From: Altererythrobacter sp.
GTDB taxonomy: Bacteria > Pseudomonadota > Alphaproteobacteria > Sphingomonadales > Sphingomonadaceae
DNA length: 64,000 nucleotides
NCBI GenBank assembly: GCA_016793865.1
Contig: JAEULJ010000003.1
Coordinates: 62,001 to 126,000 of the forward strand
Reading direction: 5' to 3'
Shown: one piece after another, positions 54,597 through 62,639 of the stretch
Layout: every line of letters begins with the position of its first letter
Position numbering within the stretch: position 1 is the stretch's first letter
Made by a program: the position numbers and the translations under genes
Notes under the pieces: generated by a model
What the model was told of the DNA's origin: nothing
The model's database searches: none
Seen by the model: only the letters and a program-made list of their open reading frames with translations

Positions 54597-55160
54597 TCAG
54601 CGGTCGCTTGCCTTGTCGTCGGGCGGTGTCTTCTGCGCGATCGGCCCGGCGTCCTTCGCGGTGTTCAGCGCCCAGCGCGCGAGCCGGTCGATCTTGCGCG
54701 AGAGGCGCAATATCTCGAGCTGGGTGCGAAGGTTCACCTCGTAATCGTGCTGCGCCGCGATGCGGTCCTTGGCCGCGTGCCGGTTCTGGCTCATCATGAT
54801 GACCGGCGCCTGGATCGCCGCCAGGGTGGAAAGCATGAGGTTGAGGAAGATGTAGGGATAGGCATCGAACGGCTTGAGGCCCATCCGGGTGAGCACCTCA
54901 CTGTTGATCAGCATCCAGGCCAGCAGCACGATTGCGAACGTGAAGATGAACGCCCAGCTGCCGCCGATGCTGGCCACGCGGTCGGCGAGGCGATCGCCGA
55001 AGCTGGCGTGGAGTTGCGCTTCCTCCGCCGCATCGATGCCGATGTAATCGCCGCTCGCGACGCGGGCGAGCACCCGTTGTTCCTCGGGGTCGAGCTCGTC
55101 GCGGGACCGTCCCAGCAACTCCTGAGCCAGCCTATCGAGGTCGCTCGGCAGGTCGTTCAC
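54597..55160 (-). CDS. DUF1003 domain-containing membrane protein
   Basis: 187 residues. DUF1003 proteins are small inner-membrane proteins of unknown function. Two adjacent hydrophobic helices (about 68-86 and 99-120) with the family motif RVASIGGSWAFIFTFAIVL, DPYPYIFLNLMLS-like FDAYPYIFLNLMLSTLAAIQAPVIMMSQNR, then a cytosolic helix ELEILRLSRKIDRL-like. It starts with GTG overlapping the lysK stop (GTGA), so the two are coupled. The stop is 1 base from the stop of the convergent oxygenase gene. Confidence 0.9.
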   Translation of the reverse strand: MNDLPSDLDRLAQELLGRSRDELDPEEQRVLARVASGDYIGIDAAEEAQLHASFGDRLADRVASIGGSWAFIFTFAIVLLAWMLINSEVLTRMGLKPFDAYPYIFLNLMLSTLAAIQAPVIMMSQNRHAAKDRIAAQHDYEVNLRTQLEILRLSRKIDRLARWALNTAKDAGPIAQKTPPDDKASDR

Positions 55161-56764
55161 CGGTCGAGCGCCTCCGCGATCAGCCGGCGGGTTTCGGGAA
55201 TGCCGTAGAGCGCGATAAAGCTGCCCATGCGCGGCCCCTGATCGCTGCCAAGCAGGGTCTGATAGAGCGCCTTGAACCAGTCGCGCAGGCTCTCGAAGCC
55301 ATGCTCCTCGCGTTTGCCGACTTCATATACCAGCGTCTGAAGCTCGTCGGCGCCAGCGTCCGGTTCCACCGCGGCGAGGTGGCTGTCGAGCTCGCGAAGC
55401 GCAGCGGCCTCGTTCGGGGCGGGCGTGCGCCTCGCCAGCGTGGGGGCCACGAAGTCGCGGTTATAGGCGAGCGCTGTCTCCACCAGCCTGGCAAGCTCGG
55501 GATGGGCGGCGGGATCGGCGCCCGGCACATAGTTGGCGAGATAGCCCCACACCTGCGCGGCGCTGGCCTGTGCGCCCAGTACGCCCACGAGATTGAGCAG
55601 AAGGCTGTAGGGCACCGGCAGCAGATCGCCCGCCCCTCCCTCACCGCCATTCGCGCGCAGCAGGTGCCAGGCGGGATTGCCCAGCTGCTTGTCGATCGCC
55701 TGCCCGGCGAGCAGCGCACGGTGCTGCCAGTAATCATCCACGGCCCGGGGGATCACGCCGGCGTGCAAAGACTTGGCGCTCTTGGGATTGGGGAAGATGT
55801 AGAAGCCGAGGCTCTCGGGAGTGCCGTAGGTCAGCCATTCCTCGATGGTGAGGCCGTTCCCCTTCGACTTGGAGATCTTCTCGCCCTTCTCGTCGAGGAA
55901 CAGCTCGTAGATCAGCCCCTCCGGCTTGCGGCCCCCAAGCACCTCCACGATCTTGCCGGACTGGACGCCGCTGTCGGTCAGATCCTTGCCGTACATCTCG
56001 TAATCGACGCCCAGCGCATACCAGCGCATCGCCCAGTCGACCTTCCACTGGAGCTTGGCCATGCCGCCGAGCGCGGACTGCACCACCGTGCTGCCGTCCT
56101 CGTCCAGGAACCGGACCATGCCGGCCTCTGCATCGACCACCTCGACCGGCACCTGGAGCACACGGCCGCTCGTGGGCGAGATCGGCAGGATCGGCGAATA
56201 GCTCCGCCGCCGCTCCTCGCGGAGCGTCGGTAGCATGATATCGAGGATCGACTGGTTCTGGCGCAGCACCTGGCGCAAGGCGTCGTCGAACGCACCCGAG
56301 TTGTAGCGCGAGCTTGCCGAAGCGAATTCATAGTCGAAACCGAACCGGTCGAGAAAGCGCCGCAGCATCGCGTTGTTGTGGTGCGCGAAGCTCTCGTATT
56401 GCCCGAACGGATCGGGGATGCGGGTCAGCGGCTCGCCCAGGTGCTGTTGCAGCAGCGCCTGGTTGGGCACGTTGTCGGGCACCTTGCGCAACCCGTCCAT
56501 GTCATCGGAGAAGGCGAGCAGCCGTGTCTTGCCATCTTCCGGCTTCGCGCCGATCAGCGCCTCGAAAGCGCGGCGGACGAGCGTGGTGCGCAGCACTTCC
56601 TGGAACGTGCCGATATGCGGCAGTCCGGATGGGCCATAGCCGGTCTCGAACAGCACGGGGGAGCCATCCGGCCGGACGCCGTCGGGATAGCGCCGAAGCA
56701 GCTTCTGGGCTTCGTGGAAGGGCCACGCCTTCGAGGAGCGGGCGGCGGTTGAAAGGTCTGTCAT
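55157..56764 (-). CDS. lysK: Lysine--tRNA ligase, class I
   Basis: 535 residues. It attaches lysine to tRNA-Lys with a class I (Rossmann) catalytic domain, unlike the class II LysRS of most bacteria; class I is the rule in alphaproteobacteria and archaea. The HIGH motif is in GPSGLPHIGTF (44-54) and the KMSKS motif in GEKISKSKGNGL; the start FHEAQKLLRRYPDG and VGVDYEMYGKDLTDSG-like ALGVDYEMYGKDLTDSG are also typical. No class II lysS gene lies in the window. It is followed by the coupled DUF1003 gene. Confidence 0.96.
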   Translation of the reverse strand: MTDLSTAARSSKAWPFHEAQKLLRRYPDGVRPDGSPVLFETGYGPSGLPHIGTFQEVLRTTLVRRAFEALIGAKPEDGKTRLLAFSDDMDGLRKVPDNVPNQALLQQHLGEPLTRIPDPFGQYESFAHHNNAMLRRFLDRFGFDYEFASASSRYNSGAFDDALRQVLRQNQSILDIMLPTLREERRRSYSPILPISPTSGRVLQVPVEVVDAEAGMVRFLDEDGSTVVQSALGGMAKLQWKVDWAMRWYALGVDYEMYGKDLTDSGVQSGKIVEVLGGRKPEGLIYELFLDEKGEKISKSKGNGLTIEEWLTYGTPESLGFYIFPNPKSAKSLHAGVIPRAVDDYWQHRALLAGQAIDKQLGNPAWHLLRANGGEGGAGDLLPVPYSLLLNLVGVLGAQASAAQVWGYLANYVPGADPAAHPELARLVETALAYNRDFVAPTLARRTPAPNEAAALRELDSHLAAVEPDAGADELQTLVYEVGKREEHGFESLRDWFKALYQTLLGSDQGPRMGSFIALYGIPETRRLIAEALDR

Positions 56765-56799
56765 CGCGCCAGCCCGCTAGCCGCCTTGGCCCGGCTTGC

Positions 56800-56835
56800 A
56801 AAGAAGAAGGGGCGCTCCCGCGTTGGAAGCGCCCC
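56800..56835 (-). terminator. Terminator for the leftward Pro/Ala-rich protein gene
   Basis: On the minus strand GGGGCGCT (56835-56828) pairs with AGCGCCCC (56816-56809) around an 11-base loop, followed by TTCTTCTTT. It lies 42 bases after the stop of the gene at 56877. Confidence 0.8.
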
Positions 56836-56876
56836 AGTGTGCCATGCGACCCCCTTGGGAAAGGGAGGAACGGGAA

Positions 56877-57833
56877 TCAGGCGGTCGCAGGTTGCCAACC
56901 GCGCAAGGCAGGCCAGCGATTGGTGTATTCGGAAAGGTCGAACCTCGGCTTGCGGCTCGTGAAGTCGCGCGCCAGCGACTGGATAATCAGCTTCGCGCGG
57001 CGGGCGCGGGCGCGGGGTGAGGTGAACGGATTGGCCCTGTCGGGCTCGGCGGCCACCAGTTCCCGGAGAAGCGCATCGCGTTCCTCGAAGGTTTCCGGCA
57101 CCGAGTTCGGCAGGGCGACGGGATCGCCGCTGGCGTGCGCAATGGCGCGGGGTGCCGGGGCAGCGTTCACCACGGGGGCGGCAAACATGGCCGAAGCGGT
57201 CGCCGGACTGGTCAGGACGGGGGCTGCCGCAGGCTCGGAGACCCGCATCCGGGTCGGCTCCATCGCCGGCGTGAGTTCGTAGGCCGCAGCTTCCCGCTCG
57301 AGCGGGCGGCGACGCGAGGCAAGGAAGGCTATACCGCCCACGGCGGCAAGACCAAGCGATCCAAGCAGGACCGCAAGCGCCATTTCGCCCGTGCCATCAT
57401 GCGCTGCGGCGGGCGCCGCCAGCGGATCGGCCGAAGGGGCCTGTGCAACCGGAGCCGTCGGGGTGACCGGCGCCGGGGCGATCGCGGCCGGCGCACTGAC
57501 CGGTTCGGGATCCGCCACGCTCGCGGCAACCGGCGCAAGCACGGCAGTTGGCGCAGCGGTGCGGGTGGAGGTGCGCGGCGCGGCGGCTTGGCGGGGCGCC
57601 ACTACCGGCTCGGCCTGGGCGCGGGCAACCGGCGCGGGTTGGGCGACCGTCTCGGGAAGGACGATCACCGGTGCCGGCACGTGCGCAGGTTGCGCTACAG
57701 GTGCGGGTTCGGGGAGCACGATCACCGGATCGGCGGTCGCCGCGTCCTGCGCGGCAACGGGGATGGCGGGGAGCGCGACCGACGCGGCAATCGCGAGGGG
57801 GGCGCAGCGAGCAAGAAGCGTACGTGTCATCAT
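56877..57833 (-). CDS. Exported Pro/Ala-rich single-pass membrane protein
   Basis: 318 residues, not recognised. Signal peptide about 1-28 (ARCAPLAIAASVALPAIPVAAQ); a 120-residue Pro/Ala/Val stalk with a repeated PVIVLPE; a transmembrane helix about 150-170 (MALAVLLGSLGLAAVGGIAFLA) followed by SRRRPLEREAA; a second Ala/Pro linker; and a C-terminal basic, conserved-looking domain (FEERDALLRELVAAEPDRANPF, SPRARARRAKLIIQSLARDF, DLSEYTNRWPAL) predicted to be cytoplasmic. It may link the periplasm to a cytosolic partner. Three nearby starts exist (GTG 57839, ATG 57833, ATG 57830); none has a Shine-Dalgarno. Confidence 0.7.
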   Translation of the reverse strand: MMTRTLLARCAPLAIAASVALPAIPVAAQDAATADPVIVLPEPAPVAQPAHVPAPVIVLPETVAQPAPVARAQAEPVVAPRQAAAPRTSTRTAAPTAVLAPVAASVADPEPVSAPAAIAPAPVTPTAPVAQAPSADPLAAPAAAHDGTGEMALAVLLGSLGLAAVGGIAFLASRRRPLEREAAAYELTPAMEPTRMRVSEPAAAPVLTSPATASAMFAAPVVNAAPAPRAIAHASGDPVALPNSVPETFEERDALLRELVAAEPDRANPFTSPRARARRAKLIIQSLARDFTSRKPRFDLSEYTNRWPALRGWQPATA

Positions 57834-58077
57834 GGCCACACAACGACCGCCAAATGCAGGCCGTTCCCATGCCCTCCTATTTCAGAATCAAGAAGCCATT
57901 GAATTTTAGTGAGTAACTTGTTCAGGAACATGGTGGAGCGAGAATATTTGGCGATGAAGCGAATGCAATTGGTCACATTCCCGACAGCCTCTGTTCCTCG
58001 TTTGATCGCCCATTCCGTCACAACGCCACAGGCGCACCCGCTTGCGTCCCGTTCGCCCTGTGTTCTATCGAGCGGCG

Positions 58078-60852
58078 ATGCAGCTCCGCCTTCCTTCGCT
58101 CCATGCCAGCCACGCCGGCACCTGGCTTACGGACGAGGACGGCGCGACCCGAGCCATCTCCAAGGGCGAGGCGGTGATGGCCGCCGCCGACACCCCGCTG
58201 CTGGTGCTGAATGCTCCGCTGGTCGCGAGCCGGCTGGGCTATCCCGAGCTTTCCGGGCTGGACCTGCTCGAACTCTTCGCCTTCGTGCACCCGGCCCGGT
58301 TCTGCGTGCCCACCCCAAAGGGTCTGGCCCATGCGCTTGGCCTCGCCGAGGCGTCGGGCGATGGCGACGTGCCGCGCCTGCTGCGGGACGCGGCGGGCGC
58401 GCTGCTGGCGCAATGTGCCGATTCCGGGTGGGCCGAGCGCGATGGGGCCTGGTCCGCGCTGCAATCGCTCATCCGCATGCGCTGGCCCTGGGCGCAGGTG
58501 CTCGCGGCCCATGTCGCGCGGCCCGCGACGGCGGAGAAGTGGCTTTTCGCCCGCCTGCCCGAATGGGAGGAGGCGGGGGAACGGCCGAGCCCCACCCAGG
58601 TCTTGCTCGACGAGCTGGAGATCGAAGGGCGGCTCGAGCGGCTGACCGGCGAAGGAGCGGAGCAGCGGGAGGGCCAGCGCCATTATGCGCGCCACGCCGG
58701 CGGCGTGTTCGCGCCCCGCCAGTCCGAGCGGCGCCCCCATGTCTTGCTGGCGCAGGCGGGCACCGGCATCGGCAAGACGCTGGGCTATCTCGCCCCCGCC
58801 TCGCTATGGGCGGAGCGCTCGGGCGGCACCGTCTGGGTTTCCACCTATACCAAGAACCTCCAGCGACAGCTCCGCCAGCAGAGCGCGCGCGCATGGCCCG
58901 CCGCCCGCGCGGACGGATCGCAGCCGGTGGTCGTGCGAAAGGGGCGCGAGAACTACCTCTGCCTGCTCAATCTCGAGGATGCGCTGCAAGGCGGGTTCAG
59001 CGGCAGGGCCGCCGTTCTGGCGCAGCTCGTGGCCCGCTGGGCCGCCTACAGCCGCGATGGCGACATGATCGGGGGCGATCTTCCGGGCTGGCTGGGCACC
59101 TTGTTCAGGAAGCGCGCGATCACGGCATTGACCGACAAGCGCGGCGAATGCGTCTATGCCGCCTGCCCACACTACCGCAAATGCTTCATCGAGCGCGCCG
59201 CCCGCGCCAGCGCCCAGGCCGATCTGGTGATCGCCAATCATGCGCTGGTAATGGTCAATGCCGCGCGTTCCGGCTTTGGCGGGCGGGACCATGCCCAGCG
59301 GCCCACGCGGATCGTATTCGACGAAGGGCACCACGTCTTCGACGCCGCCGATGCGACCTTTTCCGCCGCGCTGACGGGCGGCGAGGCGATCGAGCTGCGG
59401 CGCTGGCTGGTGGGACCGGAGCGGGCGAGCCGCGGCCGGCGGCGCGGGCTCGCCGCTCGCCTCGCCGATCTCGCCAGCTTTGACGAGGCTGGCGGCGCGG
59501 CCATCGCGGCTGCGCTGGACGCGGCGCAAGCACTGCCTTCTGACGGCTGGTTGCCTCGGCTCGCCGAGGGGATGGCCCAAGGGCCGATCGAGGCCCTTCT
59601 GGCACAGGTGCGTGCCTTGACTTATGCGCGCGATGAAAGCGGCGGGATCGAGGCGGGCTATGGCATCGAGACCGAGGCGGCGCAGATGCCCGGCGAGCTG
59701 GTTGACGCCGCTGGACATGCCGAAGAGGCGCTGGCCGCCGTCCGCGTCCCCCTGATCCGGCTGGCCGGAAGGCTGGAGGCGACACTCCAGGATCCCCCGG
59801 ATTGGCTCGACGCGCAAGGCCGGGCGCGGATCGAGGGCGCGCGGCATTCGCTTGCCTGGAGGATCGACCTTCTGGCGGCGTGGGAGGCGCTGCTCGGGCG
59901 GCTGGGCGGGCCCGGCGATCCGGAATTCGTCGACTGGCTGGCGGTGGATCGCGGACCGGCCGAAGGCGGTGCGAGGGAATATGATGTCGGGCTTTACCGA
60001 CACTGGCTCGATCCGATGAAGCCCTTCGCGCGGGTGGTCCTGGAACCGGCGCATGGAGTGATGCTGACCAGCGCCACTCTGACCGATCGCGACGAGAGCG
60101 GACCCGACTGGGAAGGTGCCGTGGTGCGGTCGGGCGCCCGCCACCTCGAACTGGAGCCGCGCACGGCGCTGGCCGACAGCCCCTTCGACTATGCCCGCCG
60201 CGCCGAAGTTCTGATCGTCACCGATATCCGCAAGGGCGACCCGGCCGCTCTCGCGGGCGCGTTCGCCCGGCTGATCGAGGCTTCGAACGGCGGCGCGCTG
60301 GGCCTGTTCACGGCGATCCGGCGGTTGCGGACGGTGGCGAGCCGTATCGCCGACCGTCTCGCCCGCGCCGGGCTGCCGCTCTATGCCCAGCATGTCGATC
60401 CGATCGACACCGGCACGCTGACCGACATCTTCCGTGACGATCCGCACGCCAGCCTGATGGGCACCGATGCGCTGCGCGACGGGGTGGATGTGCCGGGCCG
60501 CAGCCTGCGGCTTGTAATCCTCGAGGCGGTGCCGTGGCCCCGCCCAACCATCCTTCACCGCGCCCGCCGCGCCGCCGCGGCCGCCAGCGCCGGCGAGCCC
60601 GGCGGGGCACAGCGCCATGACGACCGCATCGTGCGCGCGCGACTGGCCCAGGCTTTCGGCCGCCTGATCCGCACCCGCGAGGACGCGGGGCATTTCGTGG
60701 TCCTTTCGCCCGCCTTCCCCACACGGCTCCTCTCCGCCTTCCCGCCCGGCACACCTGTCATCCGCCTGACGCTCGAAGAGGCTTTACAGCGGGTCGCCAA
60801 TGGTATCGGTAGCGGTGATGCCGTGATGGCGGGGGAGCACGAGAGCACGTGA
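58078..60852 (+). CDS. DinG/XPD-like Fe-S DNA helicase with exonuclease-like N-terminus
   Basis: 924 residues. The first 150 residues (NAPLVASRLGYPELSGLDLLELFAFVHPARF, GLAHALGL) resemble a degenerate DnaQ-type exonuclease domain, as in Gram-positive DinG. Walker A AQAGTGIGKTLGYL is at about 225-234; a likely 4Fe-4S site uses the Cys of YLCLLNLE and the three of ECVYAACPHYRKCF; then IANHALV, DEGHHVFDAADA (Walker B, DEGH), and motif V-VI region DALRDGVDVPGRSL and AFGRLIRTREDAG. It unwinds 5'-to-3' in related proteins, in repair or R-loop removal. ATG 58078 is chosen; upstream sequence is AT-rich. The gene overlaps the next by GTGA. Confidence 0.9.
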   Translation: MQLRLPSLHASHAGTWLTDEDGATRAISKGEAVMAAADTPLLVLNAPLVASRLGYPELSGLDLLELFAFVHPARFCVPTPKGLAHALGLAEASGDGDVPRLLRDAAGALLAQCADSGWAERDGAWSALQSLIRMRWPWAQVLAAHVARPATAEKWLFARLPEWEEAGERPSPTQVLLDELEIEGRLERLTGEGAEQREGQRHYARHAGGVFAPRQSERRPHVLLAQAGTGIGKTLGYLAPASLWAERSGGTVWVSTYTKNLQRQLRQQSARAWPAARADGSQPVVVRKGRENYLCLLNLEDALQGGFSGRAAVLAQLVARWAAYSRDGDMIGGDLPGWLGTLFRKRAITALTDKRGECVYAACPHYRKCFIERAARASAQADLVIANHALVMVNAARSGFGGRDHAQRPTRIVFDEGHHVFDAADATFSAALTGGEAIELRRWLVGPERASRGRRRGLAARLADLASFDEAGGAAIAAALDAAQALPSDGWLPRLAEGMAQGPIEALLAQVRALTYARDESGGIEAGYGIETEAAQMPGELVDAAGHAEEALAAVRVPLIRLAGRLEATLQDPPDWLDAQGRARIEGARHSLAWRIDLLAAWEALLGRLGGPGDPEFVDWLAVDRGPAEGGAREYDVGLYRHWLDPMKPFARVVLEPAHGVMLTSATLTDRDESGPDWEGAVVRSGARHLELEPRTALADSPFDYARRAEVLIVTDIRKGDPAALAGAFARLIEASNGGALGLFTAIRRLRTVASRIADRLARAGLPLYAQHVDPIDTGTLTDIFRDDPHASLMGTDALRDGVDVPGRSLRLVILEAVPWPRPTILHRARRAAAAASAGEPGGAQRHDDRIVRARLAQAFGRLIRTREDAGHFVVLSPAFPTRLLSAFPPGTPVIRLTLEEALQRVANGIGSGDAVMAGEHEST

Positions 60853-61370
60853 AGAGACTGGGATTGCTCCGTCACGCCAAGTCCGATTGGGGGCAATCCG
60901 ACAAGCGCGACTTCGACCGTGGCCTCAACGCGCGCGGTCGGCGCGGGGCCGCGCTGATGGGCGCCCATATCCGCCAGCAAGCCATTGTCTGGCAGCGGCT
61001 GATCGCCAGCCCCGCACGCCGCGTCCAGCTCACGCTGGAATCCGCCGCGATCGGGCCCCCGCCCGAATGGGACGAACGGCTCTACCTCGCCTCCACCGAC
61101 ATGATCTACGACGTGCTGCGCGAATGCGAGGGCGAGGCGGTGCTGATCGCCGGGCACAATCCCGGCCTCGGGGACATGATCCTCGACCTCGTCGCCCCGT
61201 CGAAGGAGAACGCGCTGTTCGACGAGGCCAAGGTGAAGTTCCCAACGGCCGCCTTCGCGGTGCTGGAGCTGGCCATCGACGACTGGGCCGACCTGCGACC
61301 CGAATGCGGCACGCTGGTCCATTTCAAGCGCCCGCGCGATCTCGACGCTGAGCTTGGCCCGGAGGACTAG
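60849..61370 (+). CDS. Histidine phosphatase family protein, SixA-like
   Basis: 173 residues. The catalytic His is in LGLLRHAKSDW (residue 9 region, RHG-type motif reading RHA), with the second histidine in LIAGHNPGLGD. The short form resembles SixA, which dephosphorylates phospho-histidine on phosphotransfer domains. It starts with GTG overlapping the helicase stop (GTGA), so they are translationally coupled. Its stop overlaps the last codon of soxR on the other strand by 4 bases. The true substrate is unknown; a role in the CckA-CpdR phosphorelay would be speculation. Confidence 0.9.
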   Translation: MKRLGLLRHAKSDWGQSDKRDFDRGLNARGRRGAALMGAHIRQQAIVWQRLIASPARRVQLTLESAAIGPPPEWDERLYLASTDMIYDVLRECEGEAVLIAGHNPGLGDMILDLVAPSKENALFDEAKVKFPTAAFAVLELAIDDWADLRPECGTLVHFKRPRDLDAELGPED

Positions 61371-61804
61371 CGCAGCACCCGCGGCCCCACCCCGCCCCGG
61401 CCCCAGCGGTCATCACGATTGTAGAGCGCACAGCGCTCCAGGCTCAGGCAGCCGCAGCCGATGCAGCCGTCGAGATCGGCGCGGATGCGTTCGAGCCGGG
61501 CGATCTCATTGGTGAGGCGATGGCGCACCTCGTGGCTGATCCGCTCCCAATCGCGGGCATTGGGTGTGCGGCCCTGCGGCAGCCCGGCCAGCGAGGTGGC
61601 GATCTCGGTGAGCGAGAGGCCCAGCTTCTGCGCGATCAGAACGAAGCTCAGCCGGCGGATGTCGGCGCGCGGGAAGCGGCGCTGGTTGCCGCCTGTGCGG
61701 AGCGGCGCGACCAGACCCTTGTCCTCGTAGAAGCGGATCGCCGGAACGCTCAACCCGGTTCGCCGGGCCAGCTCGCCGATGGTGAGGAGATCGCTGGCTT
61801 TCAT
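61367..61804 (-). CDS. soxR: Redox-sensitive transcriptional activator SoxR
   Basis: 145 residues. MerR-family regulator with an N-terminal winged HTH (LTIGELARRTGLSVPAIRFYEDKGL), a coiled-coil dimerisation helix and the [2Fe-2S] cluster motif CIGCGCLSLERC with Cys114, 117, 119 and 125. Redox-cycling drugs oxidise the cluster and switch on target promoters with 19-bp spacers. No soxS is present; alphaproteobacterial SoxR usually regulates enzymes directly. The ATG at 61804 lies 7 bases from the SoxR box in the intergenic region, which faces a VOC gene. Confidence 0.97.
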   Translation of the reverse strand: MKASDLLTIGELARRTGLSVPAIRFYEDKGLVAPLRTGGNQRRFPRADIRRLSFVLIAQKLGLSLTEIATSLAGLPQGRTPNARDWERISHEVRHRLTNEIARLERIRADLDGCIGCGCLSLERCALYNRDDRWGRGGVGPRVLR

Positions 61805-61806
61805 GC

Positions 61807-61837
61807 TTGACCTCAAGTTGGCTTGAGCTTGCATAAA
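61807..61837 (+). promoter_or_regulatory. SoxR-controlled promoter of the VOC gene
   Basis: TTGACC (61807-61812), a 19-base spacer, CATAAA (61832-61837): the over-long spacer of MerR-family promoters. Inside lies CCTCAAGTTGGCTTGAGC (61811-61828), a near-perfect match to the SoxR box (CCTCAAGTT--CTTGAGG). The position and orientation fit activation of the rightward gene at 61876 and possible autorepression of soxR. Confidence 0.9.
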
Positions 61838-61875
61838 CGCGGCCATCCGATTCGCGAAACAAGCAGGAGGTACGC

Positions 61876-62250
61876 ATGGCCACGGCCGCACTCGAACACG
61901 TCAACATCTCGGTCACCGATGGCGAGCGCACCGCGCGTCTGATCGAGGAGCTCACCGGCTGGCATCGTCGCTGGGAAGGGCCATCGCTCGACAACGGGCG
62001 CTCGATCCATCTCGGAACCGGCACCGCCTATGTCGCGATACACACCAGCCCCCGCGTCAAGGGCGGCTTCGCCAAGAGCGTGCCGATGAACCACATCGGC
62101 ATCGCGGTAAGCGATCTCGCGGCGGCAGAGGCGGTGGTTGCCGCGGCCGGGCTAAGGTCGTTCAATCACAGCGATTACAACCCCGGCCCCCGCAGTTTCT
62201 ATTTCCTCGACTGGGACGGGATCGAGTGGGAAATCGTCTGCTACCAGTGA
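61876..62250 (+). CDS. VOC-family protein (glyoxalase/bleomycin-resistance fold), SoxR target
   Basis: 124 residues. One vicinal-oxygen-chelate module pair: LEHVNISVTDGERTARLIEEL at the start with a His metal ligand, MNHIGIAVSDLAAAEAVVAAAG for the second half, and SFYFLDWDGIEWEIVCY with the terminal Glu ligand. Relatives are glyoxalases, dioxygenases or drug-binding proteins. A strong AGGAGGT precedes the ATG. The promoter carries a SoxR box and a 19-bp spacer, so it is probably induced by redox-cycling compounds. It could inactivate or bind such a drug. Confidence 0.93.
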   Translation: MATAALEHVNISVTDGERTARLIEELTGWHRRWEGPSLDNGRSIHLGTGTAYVAIHTSPRVKGGFAKSVPMNHIGIAVSDLAAAEAVVAAAGLRSFNHSDYNPGPRSFYFLDWDGIEWEIVCYQ

Positions 62251-62254
62251 ACCG

Positions 62255-62557
62255 TCAGTGCGCGGCCAACGCGTAGCCCGCGGCCGCGCCGATCGGAACG
62301 TCCTCGAACCGGGTCAGCCAGCGGCGCGCCATCTTGGCCAGCGGCAGCGGGTTGAGATAGTGCCGTTTGCAGCGCCCGTCCTTGCGGCTGGCGACCAGTT
62401 CCGCCGCCTCCAGCACAGCAAGGTGCTTGGCGACCGCCTGCCGCGTCATAGGCAGCCCCTCGCCCAGCTCGCTCAGCGTCATGCCGCCGTTTGCGCTCAG
62501 CCGGTCGAGCAGGGCGCGGCGGGTCGGGTCGGCCAAGGCCACGAAGGTATCGGTCAT
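62255..62557 (-). CDS. ArsR-family transcriptional regulator
   Basis: 100 residues. Winged HTH: VALADPTRRALLDRLSANGG, MTLSELGEGLPMTRQAVAKHLAVLEAAELV, and the wing SRKDGRCKRHYLNPLPL. No metal-binding Cys pair in the recognition helix (the family ELCVCDL is replaced by LPMTRQA), so it probably is not a metal sensor; this subtype is often found beside SRPBCC or VOC proteins. The stop is 4 bases from the convergent VOC gene stop. The ATG at 62557 begins the domain; the frame upstream is shadow of the LuxR gene. Confidence 0.9.
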   Translation of the reverse strand: MTDTFVALADPTRRALLDRLSANGGMTLSELGEGLPMTRQAVAKHLAVLEAAELVASRKDGRCKRHYLNPLPLAKMARRWLTRFEDVPIGAAAGYALAAH

Positions 62558-62639
62558 GGGGGCGGAGGCTATGCCGGACCTCGCGATTCGCCCAAGCGCG
62601 CCGCGTGCGCCGCGCGACAGTTGTCCACCGCTCGCGCCG

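Noticed and set aside
57830-58021. A 63-residue frame on the minus strand ending ATGA-like against the Pro/Ala-rich protein start
   Set aside because: It lies in the AT-rich promoter island, its third codon positions are not GC-rich like the real genes here, it has no recognisable motif, and no ribosome site is evident.
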